The translations under genes were made by a program, and so were the position numbers. This document shows, piece by piece, positions 24,181 through 32,988 of a DNA stretch of 41,879 nt (position 1 is its first letter; each line of letters begins with the position of its first letter). The notes beneath the pieces are model-generated. The model was not told where the DNA came from. It worked only from the letters and a program-made list of their open reading frames with translations, and ran no database searches. The DNA comes from Saprospiraceae bacterium (GTDB lineage Bacteria > Bacteroidota > Bacteroidia > Chitinophagales > Saprospiraceae), in contig JAHDCG010000037.1 of NCBI GenBank assembly GCA_020629965.1, positions 4,900 through 46,778 of the forward strand, in the 5' to 3' direction.

Positions 24181-25005
24181 TTACAACTTCTTAATAATCG
24201 CAATATCCTGAAAACTCTCGCACTTATCGCGCCCTCTGCCCGACCACCAACCGAGGTGTAAATTTTTTAATTTCAAATTATTCGCCGCAATCAATTCCTC
24301 CTGCAAATACTCTTTTTTGAAAGCAATATTTGCCGCCTTCACCTTATCATCCATTAAGCGATAATGCCCGTAATCGTAAGGAAAATCGAAGCCTTTCACT
24401 TCTTTCATGCCGCGTTCCGAGGTTTCGTCTAAAATAAAAAAGGTAGCGAAGCATATACCGCCGGAGCGCATCACGCGCTCGATTTCACTCAAATAATGTT
24501 TTACCTCTTCGGGCATCATGTGCGTAAAAACCGAGGTCAAAATCACAAAGTCAAACTCATCGTCCGCATACGGAAAGCGAAAATTTTCCGCCGCCGCGCC
24601 GTCGTTGCGGTAGAGGTCGTTTTTGAGCGGCGTATAAAGGAAATTAAAATTCGGGAAGCGTTTAGTGATATTTTTTTGACACCAAAGCACGCCGCGTTCC
24701 ATCACGTCAAAACCTTCGTAGCTGCCCTTAGCGTCGAGGTATTCCGTCAGTCCCGCCGCGATGCGACCGATGCCGCTGCCGATGTCCAAGACGCGGTGCC
24801 GGGGCTGCAAACCGCCCAACCTTTTAAACAACTCGGTCATCTCCCTCCCCTGCTTGCGAAAGTCGCCCGAACCGGTAAAAATCATACCTTTCGGCGGGGT
24901 CAGCGCATCCCTTTTTGCAAACAAATCGACGGGCAAATAGTACAATCTGCGCGCAGTATAACGCCACGAAACGGGCAGGGAGTAGAAGATTTTTCTGAGT
25001 GACAA
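24181..25005 (-). CDS. class I SAM-dependent methyltransferase
   Basis: The 274-residue protein has a Rossmann methyltransferase core: motif I RVLDIGSGIGRIAAGLTEYL (about 86-105), an acidic end of strand 2 (GFDVMERG), and motif IV-like FDFVILTSVFTHMMPEEVKHYLSEIERVMRSGG. This matches small-molecule/type 11-type methyltransferases. The substrate is unknown. The N-terminal ~60 residues are basic and aromatic and may contact membrane or substrate. It sits alone between palindrome copy 3 and an ATCCGC-repeat spacer, with a TACTTTTG promoter candidate at 25147-25154. Confidence 0.85.
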   Translation of the reverse strand: MSLRKIFYSLPVSWRYTARRLYYLPVDLFAKRDALTPPKGMIFTGSGDFRKQGREMTELFKRLGGLQPRHRVLDIGSGIGRIAAGLTEYLDAKGSYEGFDVMERGVLWCQKNITKRFPNFNFLYTPLKNDLYRNDGAAAENFRFPYADDEFDFVILTSVFTHMMPEEVKHYLSEIERVMRSGGICFATFFILDETSERGMKEVKGFDFPYDYGHYRLMDDKVKAANIAFKKEYLQEELIAANNLKLKNLHLGWWSGRGRDKCESFQDIAIIKKL

Positions 25006-25146
25006 ATTACAGGAAATTTTAGACCTTGAAAGGCGGACAAGATTACAGGATTTTTAGAAATTCCTTTATTCCTTCTGCTTGGATTTGTAAAATATGAATT
25101 GACTAACCGTATCTTTTTCAAAGCGATACGGTTGCAAAAATCCGGG

Positions 25147-25154
25147 CAAAAGTA
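25147..25154 (-). promoter_or_regulatory. candidate -7 box for the methyltransferase gene
   Basis: The minus strand reads TACTTTTG (TAnnTTTG), about 140 bp before the ATG at 25005. No firm -33 element. Confidence 0.3.
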
Positions 25155-25200
25155 CGGATATTGCACAACGAAATTTGTGCTTTCCATTGCTCACACAAAA

Positions 25201-25246
25201 AATCCGCATAAATCCGCATAAATCCGCCTCATCCGCTGAGTCCGCT
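25201..25246. repeat. ATCCGC periodic repeat at the TonB-receptor stop
   Basis: ATCCGC recurs at 10-, 10- and 9-bp spacing, then GAGTCCGC, ending about 18 bp before the stop codon at 25265. Same family as 10565-10599. Confidence 0.7.
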
Positions 25247-25264
25247 TTTCTACCCCGACCACCC

Positions 25265-27814
25265 TCAAAACTCTACCCGCAAACGTAAATTAATCCGCCG
25301 CGAAGTCAAATAATTACGTACTGCGTACTGCTGATTGAAAATGGTTTTAATCCAGGTATTCGACGCCGCATTTTGCACTTGCAGCAGGTTAAAAACCTCC
25401 AAACTCAACCAGGTCTTTTTGGTAAAGCGCAGCGGATGTCGCGGCTTTTCCGCCAAACGCGACTCCTCCCACAGCAGTGCCGCAAAGCCGATATCTACAC
25501 GGTGATAGGGCTGAAATCGGTAGGTGTTGCGATACACTTCGTTGTTACCGAGCAAGCCGTAGGGCAGTCCCGAACCGACGGTAAACTGTAGGTTCATTTT
25601 CAGGTTTTCGTTGCGCGGAAAATAGTCTTGAAAAAAGACCGCCAACTGCATAAATTGGTCGGTCGGGCGCGGCACGAATTTGACTTCGGTCGCCACACTG
25701 TCCCCGATTTCGCGCTGCAAATGCGTGATGCCGTTGAGCGACTCGCGGGCGCGCAGGAAGGAAAGGTTAAACCAACTTTCCGCTCCGGGCACAAACTCTC
25801 CGTTGAGACGCAAATCTACCCCCGCCACGTAACCCGTCGCGTCGTTTTCCGCAGAATAACGAATGCGCACATTGTCGATTTCGTAGCTGACCACATCCCA
25901 CAGCCGTTTGTAATAGGCTTCCATGATGAAACGAAATTTCTTCGGGCTGAGTTTTCCCATGTAAAAATCCGAAGTAAAACCACCCACAATATGCGCCGAT
26001 TTTTGAGATTGCAAATTACGATTCACCACCCCGTCAAAACCCCGCAACTCCCGATAAAACGCCGGCTGAAAGTACAAACCGGCCGCCAGTTTCCACGAAA
26101 TATCTTTGTCCTTTTTCAAAGGCTTATACAAAACCTGCGCCCGTGGTGTCACAAATGCTTCTTTGTTTAAATCCCAATACTGACCGCGCACACCGTAGCT
26201 CAATTTGACCTCCGCCACGCTGTCCTGCTGCCACGAATAGGTGTCTTGAATCGAAGCGGTAATGCGGTTGGACTCCAGCAGATTATCGGTGTTTAAGTAA
26301 TTGAAAATTTCGACGCTCGTGTCGCTGTACGGCAGGGAGTAGCCCGCCGAGTCGAGGCGTTCCCACTCGTGAATTTCATCGCGGATAAACTCGCGTTGGT
26401 ACTTGACCGCCCACTGCAAAAAGTGGCTTTTTTCTTTACCGGGTTGCGGGTCGTTGTCTTGCAATTCGATGCCGCCTTTGTGTTCGATGTTGGTGACGTT
26501 GGAGTTTAAATAGTTGCGGACAAAGGTGTGTTGCGTGCCCGTGCCGAGTTCGGAAAGCACCTCGCCGAAGTTATCGCTGCCGAGGTTACTGTCGATTTCG
26601 CGCAGACTGTAATCGCTGATAATGTCGATGGTTTCGTCTTCGTTACTGAATTGCGTGGACGCCAAAAATTTCAAAAACAAAGGATTGCGCTCGCGGTCGG
26701 GAAAGTAAGTCAAAGCCGCCCCGCCCATATTCGTCGTAAAGTCACTCACCTCCTGCCCTTCAAAAACGCTGAACAACTCCAGAGCAAAATCGACCAAACC
26801 AAAAGCCGTGCTGCGCGACTCGGGGATGAATTGGTACTCGCTGCGGTTGTAATTTCCCATCAGACCAAGTTGCCAATCGCGGCTCAAATCGAGCGTCACA
26901 TAACCTTGAATATCCGCAAAATTCGGAGTGTACTCACCCGTCACATCAAGTGTGCCGAGCAGGTAGCGGGTCGTCTTATAGCGTGCCCCGACAAGGTAGC
27001 GCAGGCGTTTGTATTTGTCCGCACCGACCATCGTGCTGCCCTCGATATGCGCCGAGCCGCCGAGTGCACTCGCCGTAAAAGACGCGCCGAACTCCTGCGG
27101 CAGTTTGTATTTAATATCCAAAACGGAAGACAACTTATCGCCGTATTTGGCATCGAAACCACCCGACGAAAAGGTAAGACTGTTAATCAAATCGATGTTG
27201 GGAAAACTAAGCCCCTCCTGCTGTCCGGCGCGCACGAGCTGCGGTCGGTAGATTTCAAAATCGTTGACATAGACGAGGTTTTCGTCGTAGTTACCGCCGC
27301 GCACATTATATTGCGAGGTCAACTCACCGCCCGAACCGCTGCTGGTACCGAGGGCGATGCTGGGCAGCACGCTCTCCAAATTACCGCTGACCGTCGGCAG
27401 CAGTTTAAGTGCGGAGACGTCTTCACGCACCATGCCGCCGTCTTCGATGCGGCTTTCACGCACTACGATTTCTACGTCGCTCATGGTCGGTACCAGTTCC
27501 ACGTCGATTTTTCGGCTGCTGCCGACGGGTATTGCTTTGATTTTCGCGGTCGCCTCCTGATAGCCGACGCGCGACACCACGAGCGTAAAATCCTGACCGG
27601 CGGGCACGGATAAAATGTAGGAACCGTTGCGCTTGCTGTCCACCGCATTGTTCGTATTTTTCAAATAAACATTGGCAAAGTCGAGCGGCTCGCGCGTATC
27701 GGCATCCGTCACCGTGCCGTAGAGCGAGGCAGTCGGTGTAGTTTCGTCTTGTGCCTTTATACTGCCCGAAAGTAAGAGCAAAAAAGCAAAGACAACGTAA
27801 AATTTATTTTGCAT
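25265..27814 (-). CDS. TonB-dependent outer-membrane receptor with CarboxypepD_reg-like domain
   Basis: The 849-residue protein has a signal peptide (about 1-21, ending SIKAQ), then a CarboxypepD_reg-like beta domain (about 30-115, SLYGTVTDADTREPLDFANVYLKN and VVSRVGYQEAT). A plug domain follows (about 125-240, with VSGNLESVLPSIALGTSSGSGGELTSQYNVRGGNYDENLVYVNDFEIYRP), and then a beta-barrel ending in an aromatic outer-membrane signal (INLRLRVEF). Such receptors import ligands across the outer membrane with TonB energy. No SusD-like partner lies beside it, so a polysaccharide role is not supported. The ligand is unknown. It is divergent from the phospholipase-like gene. Confidence 0.93.
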   Translation of the reverse strand: MQNKFYVVFAFLLLLSGSIKAQDETTPTASLYGTVTDADTREPLDFANVYLKNTNNAVDSKRNGSYILSVPAGQDFTLVVSRVGYQEATAKIKAIPVGSSRKIDVELVPTMSDVEIVVRESRIEDGGMVREDVSALKLLPTVSGNLESVLPSIALGTSSGSGGELTSQYNVRGGNYDENLVYVNDFEIYRPQLVRAGQQEGLSFPNIDLINSLTFSSGGFDAKYGDKLSSVLDIKYKLPQEFGASFTASALGGSAHIEGSTMVGADKYKRLRYLVGARYKTTRYLLGTLDVTGEYTPNFADIQGYVTLDLSRDWQLGLMGNYNRSEYQFIPESRSTAFGLVDFALELFSVFEGQEVSDFTTNMGGAALTYFPDRERNPLFLKFLASTQFSNEDETIDIISDYSLREIDSNLGSDNFGEVLSELGTGTQHTFVRNYLNSNVTNIEHKGGIELQDNDPQPGKEKSHFLQWAVKYQREFIRDEIHEWERLDSAGYSLPYSDTSVEIFNYLNTDNLLESNRITASIQDTYSWQQDSVAEVKLSYGVRGQYWDLNKEAFVTPRAQVLYKPLKKDKDISWKLAAGLYFQPAFYRELRGFDGVVNRNLQSQKSAHIVGGFTSDFYMGKLSPKKFRFIMEAYYKRLWDVVSYEIDNVRIRYSAENDATGYVAGVDLRLNGEFVPGAESWFNLSFLRARESLNGITHLQREIGDSVATEVKFVPRPTDQFMQLAVFFQDYFPRNENLKMNLQFTVGSGLPYGLLGNNEVYRNTYRFQPYHRVDIGFAALLWEESRLAEKPRHPLRFTKKTWLSLEVFNLLQVQNAASNTWIKTIFNQQYAVRNYLTSRRINLRLRVEF

Positions 27815-28170
27815 GCAAGGGATTTTTTCAATTGAGCGGCAAATATCGGTTTATTAACGAGAGGAAGGAGGCGTTTGTGACGTGCGGACGCGGGAAAAGG
27901 GGGATTTTGTCGGATGGGGCGATTTTTGGGTTTTCGCTTACCGAACTACGGAAATATTTTTTGTGAATCAGTACGAAAAACAGTGCCGTAAAATGCGTAG
28001 AGTATTTCTTACCGTATCACTGAAACTATATTTTCCGGAAAGAAAGTATTCCCCTCATCTTTTCGAATACAGTTAAAATCATTTAATTTTCCTGTCAAAA
28101 AAATCACAAAACCCCGCCAATCCTTCCTCGTTCTCGCCAAGCTGCCTATTTTCGTACCAAAATTCACGGT
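27815..28170. other. 356-bp divergent spacer, nothing definite
   Basis: The spacer separates the TonB receptor (-) from the phospholipase-like gene (+), so promoters for both should lie here. TATTTTCG at 28147-28154 is near the consensus but too close to the ATG for certainty. No repeat of the families seen elsewhere, hairpin or ORF was found. Confidence 0.5.
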
Positions 28171-29430
28171 ATGAAAAAGAAAACAATTTTCCTCGCGCTC
28201 TCCGCCTGTATTTTCTTCGGTTCCGCTTTTATTGCCGCCGACGAAATCTGGGGCTTTTTCGGGCACCGACGCATCAATCGCATGGCGGTTTTTACGCTGC
28301 CGCCGGAGATGATGACCTTTTTCAAACCCAACATCGAGTATATCACCGCGCACGCCGTTGACCCGGACAAACGCCGCTACGCCACCAAGCACGAAGCCGT
28401 GCGCCACTACATCGACATCGACGTGTACGGCGAGCCGCCCTTCGATAATCTGCCGCGCGAATGGTCGGAAGCCCTCATGGTTTGGACGGATATACTGGTC
28501 ATCGACAGTCAAGGCGACACCACCATTCTCTTTACCGAAAAGCCGCAAAAACGCGCCGCCGGTGCCAAAGAAGACGACCTCTGGTATCCGCAAACGTCCC
28601 TCTTTAACAGTGCGCCCGAACCCGTTTTACACGCCGATTTCAAGTCTTTTTATATCGAAAATGTTCTCTCTAATTACTACGAAGACGAGTGGACTTGCGA
28701 CTGCGAAAAAGCGGAAAGCTACTTCGGCAATACGTTCCGCGACTGCAAAAAAATCTTTGTGGAAGATAAATTTTCCAAAGAAGGCATCGTGCCGTATCAT
28801 CTGATGCACATGAAACGCCGCCTCAGCCGCGCCTTCGAAAATCGTGACGCTAAGAATATTTTGCGCAACGCCGCCGAGTTCGGTCACTACCTCGGCGACG
28901 CGCACGTACCGCTGCACACCACGGTCAATTACAACGGGCAACTCACCGACCAAGTCGGCATTCACGCCTTTTGGGAGAGTCGCATTCCCGAACTTTTTGC
29001 CGATGAGACTTACGATTATTTCGTCGGAAAAGCGGAGTATATCGACAATCCGCGTGACTACTTTTGGGACATCGTACTCGAAAGTCACTCTTACCTCGAC
29101 AGCGTGCTGCTGATTGAAAAACGCCTCAGCCAAACCTTTCCGCAAGACCAACAATACTGCTACGACGACCGCCTCGGGCGCACCATTCGCACCGAGTGCC
29201 GCGCCTACGCCGAAGCCTACCAAAGCGCACTCAACGGTCTGCAGGAAAAGCGGATGCAGGATGCCATTGCCGCCGTCGGTAACGTCTGGTACACTTGCTG
29301 GGTAGATGCCGGCTCGCCGAATTTGCGCAGCCTGAACATGTCCGAAAAGGAAATTGCCGCCGAAGAAAAAGAAAAGGAAGAGTTGGAAGAAAGAGTAAAT
29401 TCGGGCGAAATACTCGGGCGACCGCATTGA
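28171..29430 (+). CDS. zinc-dependent phospholipase C / S1-P1 nuclease-like protein
   Basis: The 419-residue protein starts with a signal peptide (MKKKTIFLALSACIFFGSAFIAA) and then DEIWGFFGHRRINRMAVFTLP, the Trp/His start typical of this zinc-binding helical fold. Further likely metal ligands are in YIDIDVYGE, AEFGHYLGDAHVPLHTTVNYNGQ (HxxxD...H) and GIHAFWESRIPELF. Relatives cleave phospholipids or nucleic acids; which applies cannot be told. The charged C-terminal tail (KEIAAEEKEKEELEERVNSG) is outside the core. It is probably periplasmic or outer-membrane associated. It stands alone, divergent from the TonB receptor. Confidence 0.85.
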   Translation: MKKKTIFLALSACIFFGSAFIAADEIWGFFGHRRINRMAVFTLPPEMMTFFKPNIEYITAHAVDPDKRRYATKHEAVRHYIDIDVYGEPPFDNLPREWSEALMVWTDILVIDSQGDTTILFTEKPQKRAAGAKEDDLWYPQTSLFNSAPEPVLHADFKSFYIENVLSNYYEDEWTCDCEKAESYFGNTFRDCKKIFVEDKFSKEGIVPYHLMHMKRRLSRAFENRDAKNILRNAAEFGHYLGDAHVPLHTTVNYNGQLTDQVGIHAFWESRIPELFADETYDYFVGKAEYIDNPRDYFWDIVLESHSYLDSVLLIEKRLSQTFPQDQQYCYDDRLGRTIRTECRAYAEAYQSALNGLQEKRMQDAIAAVGNVWYTCWVDAGSPNLRSLNMSEKEIAAEEKEKEELEERVNSGEILGRPH

Positions 29431-29548
29431 TTTTTGAAATCAGCGTAGAAATGCCTTGAATTTTCCCACCTTTGCTGTTTTGAAAAACGTTTGTGCGCTT
29501 GAAATATGTGGGTTAATAAGAAATATTGCTTCTCGTTCTTTTGATTTG

Positions 29549-29583
29549 AGGAGAGAGGAGTCAGGTGAGAAGAGAGAGTAAAG
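29549..29583. repeat. heptamer repeat, AGGAGAG type
   Basis: AGGAGAG, AGGAGTC, AGGTGAG, AAGAGAG, AGTAAAG: five phased units in the 308-bp spacer 29431-29738 before the GH57 gene. Apart from the second array at 29701-29735, nothing else is seen in that spacer. Confidence 0.75.
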
Positions 29584-29700
29584 CGGGACTAAAAGTAAAT
29601 GTTCTTGTTTTTTTCCTTACGATTATCGAAAGTATGGTAAAATATTAACTCACAGCTTTCACCGCAGAGCAAAAAACTAACAACACCAAGCGACTTACGC

Positions 29701-29735
29701 CCCCGTCCGCCGTAAGCCGTCCAACCGTCCACCGT
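29701..29735. repeat. CCGTC-type heptamers next to the GH57 start codon
   Basis: CCCCGTC, CGCCGTA, AGCCGTC, CAACCGT, CCACCGT end 3 bp before the ATG at 29739. No Shine-Dalgarno is visible between. Confidence 0.7.
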
Positions 29736-29738
29736 CTT

Positions 29739-32144
29739 ATGAAATACATCTGCGTCCACGGTCATTTTTACCAGCCGCCCCGCGAAAATGCGTGGTTGGA
29801 ATTTGTCGAGAAACAAGAGTCTGCCAAACCCTGGCACGACTGGAACGAGCGCATCAATTTTGAATGCTACTCGACCAATGCTGCTGCCCGTATTTTAGGC
29901 GGCGAGGACTACATCACCAAAATCACGAGCAATTATTCGCGCATCAGTTTCAACTTCGGACCGACGCTTTTGTCGTGGTTGGAAGAGAACGACAAAACGA
30001 CTTACGACAAAATTATTGCCTCGGACAAACGCAGCGCGGAACGCTTCGGCGGACACGGATCGGCGGTCGCGCAGGTGCATTCGCACATTATTATGCCGCT
30101 GGCAAATGAGCGCGACAAGCACACCCAAATTATTTGGGGTATCGCCGATTTTGAGAAGCGTTTCGACCGCAAACCCGAAGGTATTTGGCTCGCCGAAACC
30201 GCCGTCGATACGGATACTTTGGAGGCTTTGGTTGACCACGACATCAAATATACCATTCTCGCGCCGCGCCAAATGAAAGCCCTGCGTGCGGAAGGCAAAG
30301 AGGACTGGTACACGGTGCAAAACGAGCAATTCGATACGCGTCGCCCGTACAAATGCAAACTGCCCTCGGGACGCGAAATCGCCCTCTTTTTCTACAACGG
30401 CGAAATCTCCAAAGGCATCGCTTTCGAGGGGCTGCTCAACAACGGTCGCGCCTTTTCCGAACGCCTGCTCAACACCTTCGACAGCAACGATACGCCGCAG
30501 CTCACCCATATCGCCACCGACGGCGAAAGCTACGGACACCACCACCGCTACGGCGAAATGGCACTCGCCGCCTGCCTGAAGAATGTCGAAGAAAGCGGTC
30601 GCGCCAAACTCACCAATTACGGACAATTTCTGGAACTTTTCCCGCCGACTTTCGAGGCGCAAATTTGGGACAATTCCTCTTGGTCGTGCGTGCACGGCGT
30701 AGAGCGGTGGCGGTCGAATTGCGGCTGTCACACCGGCGGCGAGGGGCACTGGAATCAACTGTGGCGCGCCCCGCTGCGCGATGCTTTGGATTGGCTGCGC
30801 GACAAACTCGTGCCGATTTATGAGCGCGAAGGCGGCAAATTATTAGAAAATGTGTGGGAGGCCCGCAACGATTACATCTCCGTACTGCTGGACAGAAACG
30901 AACACAGCGTCGGGCAGTTCATGGAGCGCAACGCGCAATACGACCTCGATGCCGACGAGACGACGCAACTGCTGCGCCTGATGGAAATGCAGCGCAATGC
31001 TATCTTGATGTACACGAGTTGCGGGTGGTTTTTTAACGAAGTTTCGGGTTTGGAGACCAACCAAATTTTGCAGTATGCACTGCGGGCGATTCAGTACGCG
31101 AAGCAGGTGTCGGGCGCGGATTTGAAGAAAGAATTTGAGGACATGCTGCGCCGGACGCCGTCCAATATTTACGAAAATGCTTACGAAAATTGGAAGCAAA
31201 ATGTGCTGCCGACTTCGGTCGGTCTGGAGCGGGCGGGCATGCACTTTGCGGCGGCGGCGTTGTTTGAAAGGGATTTGAAAAAAATCGAGCTTTTCAACTA
31301 CGAGGGTTTGAGTCGGGAGGTAAAAAGAGCCGAGGCGGGTACGCAGCGTATGGCAATCGGGCGCATGACGCTGCGCTCGAAAATCAGCTACTCGGAAAAG
31401 TCGTTTTGCTTTGCTTCGGTCTATCTCGGGCAGCAGAATATCTTCGGTACGATTAGCACGGACATGGAAGACGAGTCGTTTTTTAAAATGCGCGAGGCGT
31501 TGATGACGGCTTTTAAATCCGCAAATTTGGGCGATGTCATCATCAACACGGAGCGGTATTTCGGCAAAAAACGCTTTACGGTGCGCAATCTTTTTCAAGA
31601 CGAAAAGCACAAAATACTGACGCAGGTCATGGAGCAAAATCTCGGTCACGCCGAGCGCGATTTCCGGGATATTTACGAAGATAATTATCAGTTGATGACG
31701 GTGATGCTGCAAAATAATATCTCCGTGCCGCAGATTTATCTGGATGCGACGGAACACGTTTTGAACCGCGATTTGTACAATTATTTTTTCAGCGAAAATA
31801 TGTATTTGCGGGAGTTGTCGCGCTTGGTAACGGAGTTTGAAAAGTGGGATGTGGAAATGAAAAACGTGGCGGCACTCAAACTGGCGGCGGGCGAGCGCAT
31901 TCGCAATGAAATCGAAAATTTAGAGTCTTCCGCGCCGAGTTTGGATGTACTGTTGAAGTTGAATAAAATCATTGCCAACCTGCAAGCGATGTCGGTCAAA
32001 GTCTCTTATGCGAAAAGCCAAAACGCTTATTTTAACCGTGCCAAACGCTTCCGCAAAGGCTTCGATACTTTTTACAATGAAGTGCATAAGGCGGCATTTT
32101 TGGAATTGGGAGAACTGTTGAAAGTGCGGGCGCGGGTGGAATAG
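29739..32144 (+). CDS. glycoside hydrolase family 57 protein with DUF3536
   Basis: The 801-residue protein has a GH57 catalytic domain: VHGHFYQPPREN (residues 6-17, the HQP-like region 1), IWLAETAVDTD near 149-152 (region 3, whose Glu is the nucleophile in the family) and THIATDGESYGHHHRYGEMAL near 260 (region 4, carrying the acid/base Asp). GH57 enzymes act on alpha-glucans as amylases, glucanotransferases or branching enzymes. The DUF3536 C-terminus (about 330-800) is helical and marks a subgroup whose substrate is not known to me. No signal peptide, so it is cytoplasmic and probably works on storage glucan. No glycogen genes are nearby. Confidence 0.88.
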   Translation: MKYICVHGHFYQPPRENAWLEFVEKQESAKPWHDWNERINFECYSTNAAARILGGEDYITKITSNYSRISFNFGPTLLSWLEENDKTTYDKIIASDKRSAERFGGHGSAVAQVHSHIIMPLANERDKHTQIIWGIADFEKRFDRKPEGIWLAETAVDTDTLEALVDHDIKYTILAPRQMKALRAEGKEDWYTVQNEQFDTRRPYKCKLPSGREIALFFYNGEISKGIAFEGLLNNGRAFSERLLNTFDSNDTPQLTHIATDGESYGHHHRYGEMALAACLKNVEESGRAKLTNYGQFLELFPPTFEAQIWDNSSWSCVHGVERWRSNCGCHTGGEGHWNQLWRAPLRDALDWLRDKLVPIYEREGGKLLENVWEARNDYISVLLDRNEHSVGQFMERNAQYDLDADETTQLLRLMEMQRNAILMYTSCGWFFNEVSGLETNQILQYALRAIQYAKQVSGADLKKEFEDMLRRTPSNIYENAYENWKQNVLPTSVGLERAGMHFAAAALFERDLKKIELFNYEGLSREVKRAEAGTQRMAIGRMTLRSKISYSEKSFCFASVYLGQQNIFGTISTDMEDESFFKMREALMTAFKSANLGDVIINTERYFGKKRFTVRNLFQDEKHKILTQVMEQNLGHAERDFRDIYEDNYQLMTVMLQNNISVPQIYLDATEHVLNRDLYNYFFSENMYLRELSRLVTEFEKWDVEMKNVAALKLAAGERIRNEIENLESSAPSLDVLLKLNKIIANLQAMSVKVSYAKSQNAYFNRAKRFRKGFDTFYNEVHKAAFLELGELLKVRARVE

Positions 32145-32153
32145 AACGGAACG

Positions 32154-32185
32154 TTTAGAAGTTTAGGCGTTTAAGGGTTTAATCG
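32154..32185. repeat. 8-bp TTTAGGCG repeat after the GH57 gene
   Basis: TTTAGAAG, TTTAGGCG, TTTAAGGG, TTTAATCG, starting 9 bp after the stop at 32144 and running into the terminator stem. Same family as 39382-39413. Confidence 0.7.
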
Positions 32186-32222
32186 GCTCGAATTTCTGTA
32201 CGGAAATTCGAGCCGATTTTCT
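32181..32222. terminator. bidirectional terminator between GH57 and SUI1 genes
   Basis: Perfect 16-bp stem AATCGGCTCGAATTTC (32181-32196) with its complement (32203-32218), loop TGTACG, then TTTT. It ends 4 bp from the SUI1 stop codon. Confidence 0.88.
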
Positions 32223-32225
32223 TGG

Positions 32226-32561
32226 CTATCCGCCTGATTTTTTCGTTTTCGTGTAGCCTTTATTTTTCAATAATTCGACAATTTTATCGCGGTGATTGCC
32301 TTGTATCAAAACTTCGCCGTCCTTTACCGAGCCGCCGACCCCGCACTTCGATTTCAGAAATTTGCCTAAGTCTTTCAGGTCGTCTTCCGCGCCGACAAAG
32401 CCGGTGATGAGCGTTACTTCCTTGCCGCGTCGTTTTTTGCGGTCAATCATCACGTAGAGTTTTTGCTCCGCCGGGTCGAGCGTTTCCGCCGTTTCTTCTT
32501 CGGGCAAATCGGGTTGCCAATCGGGGTTGGTGCTGTAAAAGTTGATGCGATTTTTTGCCAT
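32226..32561 (-). CDS. SUI1/eIF1-like translation initiation factor
   Basis: The 111-residue protein has a variable N-terminus (about 1-38) and a SUI1 domain (about 40-110): RKKRRGKEVTLITGFVGAEDDLKDLGKFLKSKCGVGGSVKDGEVLIQGNHRDKIVELLKNKGY. This is the bacterial YciH type, thought to bind the small ribosomal subunit and influence start selection. The CGVGGSVKDGEVLIQGNH block is diagnostic. It is a single-gene unit; the AGGAGAG heptamer array lies 22 bp before its start. Confidence 0.93.
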   Translation of the reverse strand: MAKNRINFYSTNPDWQPDLPEEETAETLDPAEQKLYVMIDRKKRRGKEVTLITGFVGAEDDLKDLGKFLKSKCGVGGSVKDGEVLIQGNHRDKIVELLKNKGYTKTKKSGG

Positions 32562-32582
32562 TTTGTTATGGTTGTGAAATTT

Positions 32583-32617
32583 AGGAGAGAGGGGTCAGGT
32601 GAGAGGAGAGAGAAGCC
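32583..32617. repeat. heptamer repeat, AGGAGAG type
   Basis: AGGAGAG, AGGGGTC, AGGTGAG, AGGAGAG, AGAAGCC, nearly the same as the array at 29549-29583. It opens the 427-bp spacer 32562-32988, which otherwise holds only the repeats at 32904-32963. Confidence 0.8.
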
Positions 32618-32903
32618 GGAGGCAAAACTAAAATCTCCTTTTTCTCCTCGGCTTTTCTGATTTCCCGATAAAAGTTTTTGATAAATTACTCGACTCTCGG
32701 TTTCCTCCGTGGTGCTTTTTTTGCAAACAAAGCAAAGTAAAGTCTTGTTCAAAAGCCCGTCATTTCGTGTAAAAATCAACTAAAATCGCCGCCGATAACA
32801 ATTTTTTTTCGACAATAATCTTCATTTCCCGAAAGTTTCCTATTTTGTGAATTATTATAAAAACCAACACTCAAATCAAAGGAGGAGTCGAAATTAGAAA
32901 AGA

Positions 32904-32963
32904 TGCAGAGACACAGAGACGAACAGCGTCTAACGTCTAATATCTAACGTCTAAAGTCTCCTC
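32904..32963. repeat. CAGAGACG phrase followed by TCTAAVR heptamers
   Basis: GCAGAGACACAGAGACG is followed by TCTAACG, TCTAATA, TCTAACG, TCTAAAG, TCTCCTC (32929-32963), 25 bp before the YifB start. Both families occur elsewhere in the window. Confidence 0.75.
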
Positions 32964-32988
32964 CCACACAACAGAGAAAACACACAAC

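Noticed and set aside
26528-27613. 361-residue plus-strand open frame
   Set aside because: It lies wholly antisense to the TonB-dependent receptor; codon bias of that gene keeps the opposite frame open. No recognisable domain.
25265-29430. Polysaccharide utilisation locus around the TonB receptor
   Set aside because: No SusD-like gene, no glycoside hydrolase next to it and no linked regulator; the GH57 gene is cytoplasmic and over 1.9 kb away across separate units.
29895-31757. Two long minus-strand open frames (287 and 304 residues)
   Set aside because: Antisense shadows of the GH57 gene, Arg/His/Val-rich with no family features.
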